In this document: piece by piece, positions 45,161 to 54,838 of the stretch
Position numbering within the stretch: the first letter of the stretch is position 1
Layout: every line of letters starts with the position of its first letter
DNA from: Donghicola tyrosinivorans
Lineage (GTDB): Bacteria; Pseudomonadota; Alphaproteobacteria; Rhodobacterales; Rhodobacteraceae
Direction: 5' to 3'
DNA: 64,000 bases
NCBI RefSeq assembly: GCF_003003355.1
Contig: NZ_PVTQ01000017.1
Span: 1-64,000, forward strand
Notes under the pieces: generated by a model
What the model was told of the DNA's origin: nothing
Database searches by the model: none
The model's input: the letters and a program-made list of their open reading frames with translations, nothing else
Position numbers and translations under genes: made by a program

Positions 45161-47641
45161 ATGAAAAGAGTTTTTAGATGGCTGCTCCGGATTACGTCGG
45201 TCGCAGTCGTGCTGGCGACCCTGCTTGTCATCGCGATCTATTTTCTGGCCGCGCGGTCGTTGCCTGACTACGACACCACGCTGACCTCGGCCGAGGTGAG
45301 AGCGCCGGTCGAGATTGTGCGCGATACCGCAGCGGTGCCCCATATCTTTGGCGCAACCGATGAGGATGTGTTCTTTGGCCTTGGCTATGCCCACGCGCAG
45401 GATCGCCTGTGGCAGATGGTACTAATGCGCCGTACCGCTCAAGGCCGCCTGTCCGAGATTTTCGGTGAGCGCACGCTGAACGTCGATCGCATGATGCGCC
45501 AGTTCGATCTGTATAACCTTTCGATCCGCGCCACTCAGGTTCAAACCCCTGAGGCGATGGCCGTGCTGAAGGCCTATTCCGCCGGCGTGAACGCGCGCCT
45601 CAATGAGATTAATGAAAAGGCATTGGGACGCGGCGCGCCCGAACTCTTCCTGTTCAACGCAGACATTGCTCCGTGGACACCGGCAGATTCGCTAGCCGTT
45701 CTGAAGATGATGGCCGTACAGCTAAGCGGGCACATGCAGTCGGAAATCCTGCGGGCCCAAACCGCGCTGATGATCTCGCCCGAGCGTCTGGCCGATATTC
45801 TGCCCGATGTACCCGGTGAAGGGATCGCCGCCCTGCCCGATTACGCCAGCCTGTTCCCTATGGGCGGTTTCGATCCTGTGCAGACCGCAGGCAACGATCT
45901 TTATGACAATCCCCTGTCGCCCTTTAACGCGCCTGACTTTGCAGGGGCCTCGAACGCCTTTGTGGCCAGCCCTGAACGGTCGGCAGCGGGCGGCGCCTTG
46001 CTGGCCAACGATCCGCATCTTGGCTTTACCGCCCCGACGATCTGGTATCTGGCGCGGCTAGAGCTGTCCTCGGGCGGGATTATCGGCGGTGGCATTCCGG
46101 GCCTGCCCCTGATCCTCTCGGGCCGCAGCGCTGATCTGGGTTGGGGGGTGACGTCATCCTACTTAGACGATCAGGACCTCTACATCGAAGAGGTAAACCC
46201 TGAAGACCCGAATGAATACCGGACCGAAGACGGCTTTGAGCAGTTTGTCAGCCGCCCCACGATCATCAAGGTCAAGGATGCCGCCCCCGAGACCTACACC
46301 CTGCGCTGGACCCGCAACGGACCTGTGCTGCCAAGCGAAGCACTGAAGGTGAATACCATCACGCCGCGCGGTCATGTGGCAGCCCTCAGCTGGACGGCCC
46401 TGACGCCTGATGACACATCATTCTCTGCCGCTCTGGCGATGATGAAATCCAAGACCGTCCGCCAAGCCATTGCTGCGGCAAAAGATTTCGTTGGCCCCAG
46501 CCAGAACCTGTCGCTAGCCGACGCCAATGGGGCGATCGGGATGAAGACCATCGGTGCGATGCCGCGCCGTGATGCGGCCCATCAAAGCAAGGGCCGTATG
46601 CCGTCCCCCGGTTGGATTTCGACCAACCGCTGGAAAGGCCGCATGAGCTACACCATCGACAACCCCGAGTTCGTCAATCCACAAGGCGGGATCATCGGCA
46701 ACACCAACAACAAGATGATTGATCGCGCCTTTCCGCGCCATGTCTCGTTCGAGTGGGGCGATACCGAGCGTGTCCAGCGCTTTGAACGTCTAATGCAGGC
46801 CCGCAAAGTCCACACCCGTGACAGCTTCATTGAGGCGCAGTTGGATACGGTCTCGGTCACGGCGCGCACGCTGCTGCCGCTGATTGGCGCGGATTTATGG
46901 TTCACCGGCGAGGCAGCCGCCGATGGTACCCGCGAACGGCTGCGGCAAGAGGCACTGACCCTTCTGGCGAACTGGAACGGCGAGATGAACGAACATCTGC
47001 CGGAACCCCTGATCTACGCCGCATGGGTCCGCGCCCTGCAAGAGCGTCTGATCCGTGACGAACTTGGTCCCATCGCCAATAACTACACCCACATCGAGCC
47101 CCTGTTCATTGAACGGGTCTTCCGCGATGTGGATGGTGCGGCCCAATGGTGCGACGTGCGCCAAAGCGCCGAGGTCGAGACCTGCACCGACATGGCCCGT
47201 CTTGCGCTGGATGATGCACTGATCTGGATCGGCGAGAATTACAGCGGTAAGCTGGAAAGCCTGCGCTGGGGTGATGCCCATCAGGCCACCCATGACCATC
47301 CGGTTCTGGGCAATATCGCGGTGCTGAAGTACTTCGTGAACATCCGACAATCGACCAGCGGCGGCGACAACACCCTACAGCGCGGTCTGACCAAAGGGAC
47401 CAACCCCGATCCGTTCTTTAACGTGCATGGGGCGGGTTATCGCGGTGTGTATGACTTTGCCGATCCTGAAAGCTCGGTCTTTGTGACCTCGACCGGTCAG
47501 TCGGGGCATTTCCTGTCCCGCCACTATGATGATCTGGGCGCACGCTGGCGGCTGGGGGAATATGTGCCCATGTCGCTGGACCCTGAATTGGCACGGGCGG
47601 CGAACCTTGGGATCACGCGGATCTATCCCGCAGCGCAGTAA
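45161..47641 (+). CDS. Penicillin acylase-family Ntn-hydrolase, membrane-anchored
   Basis: An 826-residue Ntn-hydrolase precursor. A single membrane segment (about 8-30) tethers it to the inner membrane, then the alpha part is followed by the autoprocessing site at Ser264 in GASNAFV, where the new N-terminal Ser becomes the nucleophile. The N-terminal HIFGATDEDVFFGLGYAHAQDRLWQM is diagnostic of the family. Members hydrolyse amides, including beta-lactam side chains and acyl-homoserine lactones; which one cannot be said here. The gene ends one base before the convergent aldose epimerase gene. Confidence 0.88.
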   Translation: MKRVFRWLLRITSVAVVLATLLVIAIYFLAARSLPDYDTTLTSAEVRAPVEIVRDTAAVPHIFGATDEDVFFGLGYAHAQDRLWQMVLMRRTAQGRLSEIFGERTLNVDRMMRQFDLYNLSIRATQVQTPEAMAVLKAYSAGVNARLNEINEKALGRGAPELFLFNADIAPWTPADSLAVLKMMAVQLSGHMQSEILRAQTALMISPERLADILPDVPGEGIAALPDYASLFPMGGFDPVQTAGNDLYDNPLSPFNAPDFAGASNAFVASPERSAAGGALLANDPHLGFTAPTIWYLARLELSSGGIIGGGIPGLPLILSGRSADLGWGVTSSYLDDQDLYIEEVNPEDPNEYRTEDGFEQFVSRPTIIKVKDAAPETYTLRWTRNGPVLPSEALKVNTITPRGHVAALSWTALTPDDTSFSAALAMMKSKTVRQAIAAAKDFVGPSQNLSLADANGAIGMKTIGAMPRRDAAHQSKGRMPSPGWISTNRWKGRMSYTIDNPEFVNPQGGIIGNTNNKMIDRAFPRHVSFEWGDTERVQRFERLMQARKVHTRDSFIEAQLDTVSVTARTLLPLIGADLWFTGEAAADGTRERLRQEALTLLANWNGEMNEHLPEPLIYAAWVRALQERLIRDELGPIANNYTHIEPLFIERVFRDVDGAAQWCDVRQSAEVETCTDMARLALDDALIWIGENYSGKLESLRWGDAHQATHDHPVLGNIAVLKYFVNIRQSTSGGDNTLQRGLTKGTNPDPFFNVHGAGYRGVYDFADPESSVFVTSTGQSGHFLSRHYDDLGARWRLGEYVPMSLDPELARAANLGITRIYPAAQ

Positions 47642-48682
47642 TCAGACGGTGTCAAAGACAAAGGCGATCCGGCAGTCATAGGTCTGGCCGGGTCGCAAGA
47701 TCGTATCGGGGCGACCTGTTTCGGGCGGCATATTCACCGCATTCGGCCACGCCTGCGCTTCAAGACAAATGGCGTCAAAAGGCTGATAGGCGTGCCCGCC
47801 TTTGCCGATCACGTCCGGCGTCAGAGCCTGTGCAGTGTAGACCTGAAGACCCGTTTGGTTTGTCTCAAGCCGCATCCGCCGTCCGCTGACCTCATCCACC
47901 AAAACGGCCTGACCGTCTTCCAGGCAGAGGCAATGATCATAGCCCTCCAACGCGCCGCTGCGCACGGCAGTCACGGGCTGTCTGGGGCGGCGAAAATCAA
48001 AAGGTGTGGCCCCGACAGGCGCGGGCGCGGTCGGGATTTTCCTTTTATCAACGGGAAGATAGCGTCCTGCATTCACGGTCAAAGCATACTCTAATCCAGA
48101 CGCGGGCCGCGCCGCTAATGCGCTGTGCCCACAAAGGGCAAAGTAGCTGTGGTTGGTCAGGTTCACCGGCGTCGGCGCATCGGTCTCGGCCCTATGGATG
48201 ATCTCTAGCGCCACAGCGTCCCCGCGCGGAACCAGCCGGTAAGTCACTGTCGCCGTTAAACTTCCTGGAAAGCCCATGTCCCCGTCGGGACTGAGCAAAC
48301 TGAGTTGAACCGAAGTGTCAGTGACTACGCCCACTTGCCAGTTCCGTTGGTCAAACCCGTCAGTCCCCCCGTGCAGGGTCGAGGTCCCCTCGTTCACGGC
48401 CACCTGATGAAAAGTGCCGTCAATCTGGAACCCACCGTCAGCGATCCGGTTCGCAACGCGGCCCACGGTGGACCCAAAGCATTTGCGGTTCTGCATATAC
48501 CCCTCTGGCCCGTCATGCCCCAGAACCACATCGTCCAGAATGCCATCGCGATCCGGTACGATCAGGCTCTGCAGCGCCGCGCCAAAACTGATTACCCGCG
48601 CCGAGACCACCCCGCACCGCAGCGTCACCGCCCAAATCACCGAGCCGTCAGGCGCAGTGCCAAAGGGCTCTGGCCTAGTCAT
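47642..48682 (-). CDS. galM: Aldose 1-epimerase (mutarotase)
   Basis: Interconverts alpha and beta anomers of aldoses. The 346-residue protein contains NRIADGGFQIDG, the catalytic His in LTNHSYFAL and the catalytic Glu in CLEAQAWPN near the C-terminus. Last gene of the sugar-oxidation operon; its ATG at 48682 overlaps the stop of the Gfo/Idh gene by eight bases. It supplies the beta-anomer used by the dehydrogenase. Confidence 0.9.
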   Translation of the reverse strand: MTRPEPFGTAPDGSVIWAVTLRCGVVSARVISFGAALQSLIVPDRDGILDDVVLGHDGPEGYMQNRKCFGSTVGRVANRIADGGFQIDGTFHQVAVNEGTSTLHGGTDGFDQRNWQVGVVTDTSVQLSLLSPDGDMGFPGSLTATVTYRLVPRGDAVALEIIHRAETDAPTPVNLTNHSYFALCGHSALAARPASGLEYALTVNAGRYLPVDKRKIPTAPAPVGATPFDFRRPRQPVTAVRSGALEGYDHCLCLEDGQAVLVDEVSGRRMRLETNQTGLQVYTAQALTPDVIGKGGHAYQPFDAICLEAQAWPNAVNMPPETGRPDTILRPGQTYDCRIAFVFDTV

Positions 48683-49601
48683 GAAATGGCTCAACCATGG
48701 AGCGGGAGCCGACCAGAAACGCATCGGCCACCAATTGCAACGGCATGACGTCCACGTCGCTTTCACCGCGCCCGATCAACTCGACAAATCGCGCATAGAG
48801 CCTGCGATATTCGTGATCCTCTGAGGAGCTGTGCAACACGCCATCCAGCCATAACTCGGCCCCGCCTTTCTTGAGGGTGATCGTGCCCGTGGTGGTTTGC
48901 ACGGCTATGTCCCATTGGGGCGGCCCCTGCCAGCGCCAGTCGAATGCGGCACTCACCTGTGCCTTACCACCCGCAGACATTTGCACCGCCGCCGCGATGG
49001 GCGTCTGGCAATTCTCTGGCACCTCTAGCTGCGCATCGGTGACAAAGACCGGATCAGGCAAGATCCGCGTCAGGATCGACAGCGCGTTGATACCCGGATC
49101 AAAAACTCCCAAGCCGCCTGCCTGCCAGATCCACTGCTGACCTGGATGCCACTGTCGCACATCCTCACGCCAGTCGATGTCTACCCGCAGGATATCCGCA
49201 TCAGCCAACATCGAGCGGGCAGTTTCCACCACGGCAGCCTCTCGCGAATGCCAAGTGGTGAACAGCGTCACCCCCTTGGCCTGTGCCAAGCGTCTGAGGG
49301 CGTGAATTTCGCTGACGCCGACACCGGGCGGTTTTTCCAGCATCACATGCCGCCCCGCCGCAATCGCGCTGGCCGCTTGGGCAAAGCGCCCCTGTGGCGG
49401 CGTGCAGAGGGAAACCGCCTGCACATCTTCAGCCGCAAGCAGGGCGTCAATGTCCGTGTAATTTGCCAGTCCCGCCTCTTGCGCATTGCGGCTGGCGATA
49501 GCAGTCAGGGTGATCCCATCCGTCGCAGCAATCGACGGTAAGTGCTGGCTGCGGGCAATGGTGCCCAACCCGACCAGAGCAAGTTTGATCTGATCGCTCA
49601 T
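48675..49601 (-). CDS. Gfo/Idh/MocA-family sugar 1-dehydrogenase, likely L-arabinose/D-galactose dehydrogenase
   Basis: A 308-residue oxidoreductase with an N-terminal Rossmann motif GLGTIA (11-16) and the conserved EKP (89-91). L-arabinose/D-galactose 1-dehydrogenases such as Azospirillum AraA belong to this family, and the surrounding lactonase, dehydratase and aldehyde dehydrogenase genes make the first oxidation step the natural assignment. It overlaps the lactonase gene upstream by four bases and the epimerase gene downstream by eight. Confidence 0.82.
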   Translation of the reverse strand: MSDQIKLALVGLGTIARSQHLPSIAATDGITLTAIASRNAQEAGLANYTDIDALLAAEDVQAVSLCTPPQGRFAQAASAIAAGRHVMLEKPPGVGVSEIHALRRLAQAKGVTLFTTWHSREAAVVETARSMLADADILRVDIDWREDVRQWHPGQQWIWQAGGLGVFDPGINALSILTRILPDPVFVTDAQLEVPENCQTPIAAAVQMSAGGKAQVSAAFDWRWQGPPQWDIAVQTTTGTITLKKGGAELWLDGVLHSSSEDHEYRRLYARFVELIGRGESDVDVMPLQLVADAFLVGSRSMVEPFHD

Positions 49602-50467
49602 CCCCAATCTCCGTCATCCAAGATCACGCGGGGTTCGGACACGCCCGCACCGATCCCCTCTAATTGAAAGGTCTTACCCGCATCGGGACACGCCGCCAGC
49701 GCCTCTGGCGTCATACCCTCGGTCGCTGAGGTGCAATACAAATCGCTAAACGTCGGCCCGCCCATTGCCGGACAGGTTACGTGGGGTGCCGGTGCAGGGA
49801 TCAATGTTCCGATCACCCCATCGGGCGTCACTGGCACCACACCACCCGCGCCCCAGCATGCGACCAGCAAAGTCCCATCTGCCAGCACAACCGCCCCATC
49901 GGGGCTAAGGCCCGCATTCTTGAAGTCGGCAAATACTTCGGTCGGGGTGTCAGGCCAGCCGTTTTCGTTCACATGAACGCGGCGGATGACACCCGTGGGC
50001 GTGTCCGTGAAATAGGCGCATTGGGCCGCTCCGTCAAAACAGATGGCGTTCGGGATAGTTACCCCGCCGTACAGCTTTTTCAACTGCCCGTCGCTGTAGC
50101 GATAAATCGCCCCTGCCCGATGCTCGGCCTTTTTGCCCATGGTCCCGATCCAGAAGCCCCCCCAAGGATCGGCGCGGCCATCGTTACTACGGGTCAGGGT
50201 GTTTTCGGCCTCAAGCACAGTCACATGGGTCCATGTTCCCTCTTCCAGATGGAACACGCCCAAGGCGGTCTCGCTGGCCACCAGAAGATTGTCCCGATCC
50301 ACCCAACCGGCGGCCGAGCACATTTCTTCCAGATCCCAAACCTTCAGATCGGCCCCTTCACGGATGAACATCTTTTGGCCGGTGATATCAAACCAGATCA
50401 GCGCCTGCCGCTCTGGATGCCACAACAGCCCTTCACCAAGCTCGCATACGGTCTGATCGAATATCAT
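49598..50467 (-). CDS. SMP-30/gluconolactonase-family sugar lactonase
   Basis: A 289-residue beta-propeller lactonase that opens the aldonolactone produced by the dehydrogenase. The metal-binding Glu12 in ELGEGLLWH, the Asn in SNDGRADPWGGFWIGT and the Asp in LSPDGAVVLADG correspond to the ligands of SMP-30-type enzymes. In Azospirillum-type L-arabinose operons the lactonase is of the same family. It overlaps the dehydrogenase gene by four bases. Confidence 0.85.
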   Translation of the reverse strand: MIFDQTVCELGEGLLWHPERQALIWFDITGQKMFIREGADLKVWDLEEMCSAAGWVDRDNLLVASETALGVFHLEEGTWTHVTVLEAENTLTRSNDGRADPWGGFWIGTMGKKAEHRAGAIYRYSDGQLKKLYGGVTIPNAICFDGAAQCAYFTDTPTGVIRRVHVNENGWPDTPTEVFADFKNAGLSPDGAVVLADGTLLVACWGAGGVVPVTPDGVIGTLIPAPAPHVTCPAMGGPTFSDLYCTSATEGMTPEALAACPDAGKTFQLEGIGAGVSEPRVILDDGDWG

Positions 50468-50485
50468 CGGGTCACGCTCCTTCTC

Positions 50486-51997
50486 TCACACCAGATCGTT
50501 CGGCAGAACGCTGGCGGGGATGTTCTGGTAGCACACAGGCCGCAGGAAGCGACGGATGGCCAGGGTGCCGACGGAGGTCGCACCAAAGTTGGTAGACGCG
50601 GGATAGGGTCCGCCGTGAACCATGCTGTCGCAAACCTCGACGCCGGTGGGGAAGCCGTTGGCCAGCACGCGGCCCGCCTTGCGCTCCAATATCGGCAGCA
50701 GGCGGCGGGCGGCATCTGCATCGCCGTCGTCCATATGCAGGGTGCAGGTCAGTTGGCCCTGAAGGCTGCAGGCAATCCGCGCCATCTCGTCCATATCCTT
50801 GACCGTCACGATCAGACCCAAGGGGCCAAAGACCTCTTCGGCCAGCGCATGGTTCTCCAGCCACTCAGGCCCAGTGGTGCGGAAAAGATACGGCGTCGCG
50901 TTGCGCTGATCGCACATGCTGGTCAACAGCCCCTGCACGCCCGCGCCCTGAACCCGATCACGCCCGTCCCGATAGGCCGCCGCAATCCCGTCCGTCAGCA
51001 TGACCTGAGCACTCACCTCGGACAGCGCCTCACGGGCTGCCACGGCAAAGGCCTCGCCTTCGGGGCCTTCCAGAACCACCGCAATACCGGGGTTGGTGCA
51101 GAACTGGCCCGCGCCCATGGTCAGGGACGCCGCCCATCCCTGCCCCAGCGCCGCGCCGCGGGCGGCCACAGCTTCGGGCAGCATGAACATCGGATTGACC
51201 GAGCCAAGCTCGCCAAAGAACGGGATCGGCTCGTCGCGCTGTGCACACAGATCAAACAACGCACGGCCACCGCCCAGACTGCCGGTAAAGCCCACTGCCT
51301 TGATCAGCGGATGGGTCACCAAAGCCGTCCCCACATCGCGCTTGCCACCCTGGATCAGGCTGAACACACCGGGATGGACACCGCATTTGGCAATCGCTGC
51401 GGCAATCGCCTCGGCCACGATCTCGCCGGTGCCGGGATGGGCGCTATGCCCCTTCACCACCACCGGACAGCCCGCCGCCAAAGCGCTGGCCGTATCGCCA
51501 CCCGCCACGCTGAAAGCCAGCGGAAAGTTCGAGGCCCCGAAGACCGCAACCGGCCCGATAGGCCGCTGCATCATCCGCAGATCGGGACGCGGCAGAGGCG
51601 CCCGATCCGGCAAAGCCACATCATGACGCCGGTCCAGATAATCGCCCGCCAGAATATGCGCGGCAAACAGGCGCAACTGCCCCACAGTCCGCCCGCGCTC
51701 GCCCTGCAGGCGGGCCTCAGGCAGACCGGTCTCGGACGAGCCGATCTCGGTGATCGCCTCACCGCGCGCGTCGATCTCATCGGCAATCGCATTCAAAAAA
51801 GCCGCCCGCTCTTCGCGGCTGGAATAGCCATAAGACCAGAACGCCTCTTCCGCGGCCGCGCAAGCCTGATCCACCAAAGCCGGCGTTCCCACTGAAAAGG
51901 CAAACGCGCGCCCATGGGCCGGCTCGGACTGGAACGTTGCATCCCCTGCAACCCATTCTCCAGCCACCAGATGTTTCCCGTGCGGTTCAAACCCCAT
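50486..51997 (-). CDS. Aldehyde dehydrogenase, 2-oxoglutarate semialdehyde dehydrogenase type
   Basis: A 503-residue NAD(P)-dependent aldehyde dehydrogenase. The catalytic Cys300 in GAGQFCTNPG and general-base Glu263 in FFGELGSVNP are present. The SSETGLPEARLQGERGRT segment is characteristic of 2,5-dioxovalerate (2-oxoglutarate semialdehyde) dehydrogenases, the last step of non-phosphorylative pentose degradation. The ATG at 51997 is preferred to the adjacent GTG at 52000. Upstream, in the gap before it, lies a diverged copy of the intergenic repeat. Confidence 0.88.
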   Translation of the reverse strand: MGFEPHGKHLVAGEWVAGDATFQSEPAHGRAFAFSVGTPALVDQACAAAEEAFWSYGYSSREERAAFLNAIADEIDARGEAITEIGSSETGLPEARLQGERGRTVGQLRLFAAHILAGDYLDRRHDVALPDRAPLPRPDLRMMQRPIGPVAVFGASNFPLAFSVAGGDTASALAAGCPVVVKGHSAHPGTGEIVAEAIAAAIAKCGVHPGVFSLIQGGKRDVGTALVTHPLIKAVGFTGSLGGGRALFDLCAQRDEPIPFFGELGSVNPMFMLPEAVAARGAALGQGWAASLTMGAGQFCTNPGIAVVLEGPEGEAFAVAAREALSEVSAQVMLTDGIAAAYRDGRDRVQGAGVQGLLTSMCDQRNATPYLFRTTGPEWLENHALAEEVFGPLGLIVTVKDMDEMARIACSLQGQLTCTLHMDDGDADAARRLLPILERKAGRVLANGFPTGVEVCDSMVHGGPYPASTNFGATSVGTLAIRRFLRPVCYQNIPASVLPNDLV

Positions 51998-52054
51998 CAC
52001 AACTCTCCCTCAAAACCGCCCCACCGCGCCAACGCAGCAAAAAGCAGCCCATGC

Positions 52055-52090
52055 TTCTTCATGATAAAAATACTCCCGCCGGAGGCGGAA
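52055..52090 (+). repeat. Dispersed intergenic repeat, diverged copy 3
   Basis: The stretch TTCTTCATGATAAAAATAC followed by TCCCGCCGGAGGCGG is a weaker relative of the repeat at 38065 and 40211, sharing the CTTCAT...AAAATAC core. It lies in the 101-base gap between two operon genes. Confidence 0.45.
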
Positions 52091-52098
52091 TACGTCCC

Positions 52099-53850
52099 TT
52101 AATGACTGTCCTTACCGACCGCATTTCCGCGGCAGCCCTTCAGAAAATCCAGATCCGCACCGGTATCTGCACCCTCAACATGGGTCTGATGGAGGAACGC
52201 ATATCCACTTGCCGCACGCTCGTGAATAGGTGTCCACGCAGCCAGACGCGCGGCGATCTCTGCATCGCTCAGATCAAGGTGCAAACGGCGGGCGGCAACA
52301 TCCACTTCGATCATATCGCCGGTTTGAACAATCGCCAGCGGACCACCCGCTGCCGCCTCGGGCGAGGTATGCAGAATCACTGTCCCATAGGCCGTTCCCG
52401 ACATCCGCGCGTCAGAAATGCGGATCATGTCGGTCACCCCCTTGCGCAGCACCTTCGGGGGAAGGCCCATGTTGCCCACCTCGGCCATGCCGGGATACCC
52501 CTTGGGGCCACAGTTTTTCAGCACCATGATGCAGGTCTCATCAATGTCCAAAGCCTCATCGTTGATCTTGGCTTTGTAGTCGTCGATGTCCTCGAACACC
52601 ACGGCGCGGCCCCGATGCTGCATCAGATGGGCGCTGGCCGCCGAAGGTTTCAGGACCGCCCCATTCGGTGCAAGATTGCCCCGCAGAACCGCGATCCCCC
52701 CTTGCGGGGTCAAGGCCCGCTCCAAGGGGCGGATGACATCTTCGTTGTGGTTCACCACATCGCGCACCTCATCCCAAATGGTCTGACCGGACACAGTCAA
52801 AGCATCCTTGTTCAGCTGTCCGCCTTCACCCAAGCGCTTCAAGACCACGGGCAAGCCACCGGCATAGAAGAACTCTTCCATCAGGTACTCACCCGAGGGC
52901 ATCAGATTCACGATGGTCGCCACATCGCGGCCGCAGCGGTCCCAATCGTTCAAGGTCACATCCACACCCACACGGCCCGCAATCGCCAGCAAGTGGATGA
53001 CCGCATTGGTGCTGCCACCAATCGCGCCGTTGGTACGGATCGCGTTCTCAAAGGCCGCTTTTGTCATGATGTCCGACGGCTTTAGATCATCCTTCACCAT
53101 CTGCACGATGCGCCGCCCCGACAGCTGCGCCATCACGCGGCGACGGCTGTCGACCGCCGGAATGGCGGCGTTTCCTGACAGGGCCATACCTAGCGCTTCG
53201 GCCATCGACGCCATCGTGCTGGCCGTTCCCATGGTGTTGCAGGTGCCAGAACTACGGGACATGCTTTGTTCGGCTTCAAGGAACTCTTCCTGCGTCATCT
53301 CTCCGGCTTTCACCGCCTCAGAGAATTTCCACAGATGGGTGCCGCTGCCCACACGCTCGCCTCTGAAGTAGCCGTTCAGCATCGGTCCACCTGTCACGAC
53401 GATCGACGGAATGTCGCAACTGGCCGCCGCCATCATGAGGCTCGGCGTGGTCTTGTCACAACCGACCAGCAGCACCGCCCCATCAATGGGCTGTCCGCGA
53501 ATGGTTTCCTCAATCGCCAGCGCCGCCAGATTGCGGAACATCATTGCCGTAGGGCGAAAGGTATTCTCGCTGGCGCTGAAAACCGGCACTTCCACCGGAA
53601 AGCCGCCCGCCTCCCAGATTCCTGCTTTCACCTTCTCTGCCAGTTCGCGCAGATGCCCGTTACAGGGCGTCAGATCGGACCATGTGTTCAGGATGCCGAT
53701 GATCGGCCGCCCATCGAACAGATCGTGGGGATAGCCTTGGTTCTTAAGCCAACCCCGATGATAGATCGTGTCACGAGAGTTGCCCGCATACCATTCCTGA
53801 GACCGCAGACGGCGGGGCCAAGGTGCAGGCGTAAAGGACAAGGCGGACAT
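52099..53850 (-). CDS. IlvD/Edd-family sugar-acid dehydratase, likely L-arabonate dehydratase
   Basis: A 583-residue [Fe-S] dehydratase. The three cluster cysteines are C63 (TPCNGH), C131 (GCDKTTP) and C204 (SGTCNTMGTAST). In this context it removes water from L-arabonate (or D-galactonate/D-fuconate) to give the 2-keto-3-deoxy acid. The MECHANISM fits the IlvD/Edd superfamily; the choice of L-arabonate is from gene neighbourhood, not from residues that I can read. It is 15 bases downstream of gguC. Confidence 0.87.
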   Translation of the reverse strand: MSALSFTPAPWPRRLRSQEWYAGNSRDTIYHRGWLKNQGYPHDLFDGRPIIGILNTWSDLTPCNGHLRELAEKVKAGIWEAGGFPVEVPVFSASENTFRPTAMMFRNLAALAIEETIRGQPIDGAVLLVGCDKTTPSLMMAAASCDIPSIVVTGGPMLNGYFRGERVGSGTHLWKFSEAVKAGEMTQEEFLEAEQSMSRSSGTCNTMGTASTMASMAEALGMALSGNAAIPAVDSRRRVMAQLSGRRIVQMVKDDLKPSDIMTKAAFENAIRTNGAIGGSTNAVIHLLAIAGRVGVDVTLNDWDRCGRDVATIVNLMPSGEYLMEEFFYAGGLPVVLKRLGEGGQLNKDALTVSGQTIWDEVRDVVNHNEDVIRPLERALTPQGGIAVLRGNLAPNGAVLKPSAASAHLMQHRGRAVVFEDIDDYKAKINDEALDIDETCIMVLKNCGPKGYPGMAEVGNMGLPPKVLRKGVTDMIRISDARMSGTAYGTVILHTSPEAAAGGPLAIVQTGDMIEVDVAARRLHLDLSDAEIAARLAAWTPIHERAASGYAFLHQTHVEGADTGADLDFLKGCRGNAVGKDSH

Positions 53851-53865
53851 GCAAGGTCTCCGGCG

Positions 53866-54834
53866 TTAGAGTTGGTGAACGGTGACGGGCGCGGGATTTT
53901 CCGGCGTCACCTGCAAAGCGTTACGTAGTGGCTGACCGAAATCGGGGGCCGAGATTTCAAAGACATCGCCATCCTGCGTTGTCACGCCCGCCCCGACCGA
54001 CAGGGTCGCGGTGCCGAACATATGCACGTGCAGATCGCCCGGCCGGCGGAACGGCGCATATTTGAAGTGGTGATGCTCAAGGTTCGCAATGGTGTGGGAC
54101 ATGTTGTCTTCGCCCGAGAGGAAAGGCGCATCAAAGATCACCTCATCCCCCCGGAAAATCCGCGAGCGTCCCTCAATATGACGCGGCAGATCACCCACGC
54201 GCAGTTCCGGCCCGAAAGAGGCTGGCCGCAGCTTGGAATGGGCAAGGAAGAGGTAGTTGATCTTCTCGGTCACATGGTCCGAGAACTCATTGGACAGGGC
54301 AAAGCCGATCCGGTGCGGGGTACCGCGCGGGCCGATAAGGTAGAAACCTGCAATCTCGGGCTCTTCGCCGCCATCCAGTGCAAATCCGGGGCTGACCAAG
54401 GGCGCACCGGGGGCAATCGCCTCGGTTCCCGGTCCTTTGTAAAACCATTCGGGCTGCGCTCCGATCTGGCCCGCAGCGGGCTTGCCGCCCTCAACGCCCA
54501 TGCGGAACATCTTCATGGAGTCCGAGACATCCTCAGCGTCACTGGCGTGCATGGCGTTGCGGGTAGAGGCACTGCCCAGATGGGTCAGCCCCGTACCGCA
54601 CAGATACATTCGCGCAGGTTCCGGATGGCGGACAGGAACGTCCAGCTTGCCCTGCACCGCCAAGGCCGCCAGATCCACCACCTCGCCCCCCTCAGGGATG
54701 ACGGCAGCCAAAGGTGCCTCTTGGGCGACGGCCGTTTCCGCCAGAGCGTAGACTGTTGCGACACCGGACAGCAGGCGGGCGGTGTCTCCTTTGCGGACAA
54801 TCACGCCGCCGCCGATCAGTTGAGAAAGATGCAT
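53866..54834 (-). CDS. gguC: GguC/AraD1 family protein (fumarylacetoacetate-hydrolase fold), likely 2-keto-3-deoxy acid dehydratase
   Basis: A 322-residue FAH-superfamily protein of the GguC type found after chvE-gguAB in Agrobacterium. The segments MYLCGTGLTHLGSASTRNAMH and GFALSNEFSDH carry the conserved metal-site region. The operon otherwise lacks the DapA-type dehydratase used for 2-keto-3-deoxy-L-arabonate in Azospirillum, so this FAH-family protein is the best candidate for that step; XylX-type enzymes set a precedent. That catalytic role is inferred from context. Start at 54834. Confidence 0.78.
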   Translation of the reverse strand: MHLSQLIGGGVIVRKGDTARLLSGVATVYALAETAVAQEAPLAAVIPEGGEVVDLAALAVQGKLDVPVRHPEPARMYLCGTGLTHLGSASTRNAMHASDAEDVSDSMKMFRMGVEGGKPAAGQIGAQPEWFYKGPGTEAIAPGAPLVSPGFALDGGEEPEIAGFYLIGPRGTPHRIGFALSNEFSDHVTEKINYLFLAHSKLRPASFGPELRVGDLPRHIEGRSRIFRGDEVIFDAPFLSGEDNMSHTIANLEHHHFKYAPFRRPGDLHVHMFGTATLSVGAGVTTQDGDVFEISAPDFGQPLRNALQVTPENPAPVTVHQL

Positions 54835-54838
54835 CAGA

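Noticed and set aside
49781-51895. Plus-strand open frame of 704 codons across the lactonase and aldehyde-dehydrogenase genes
   Set aside because: Antisense shadow of two well-supported genes; no ribosome site or recognisable domain.
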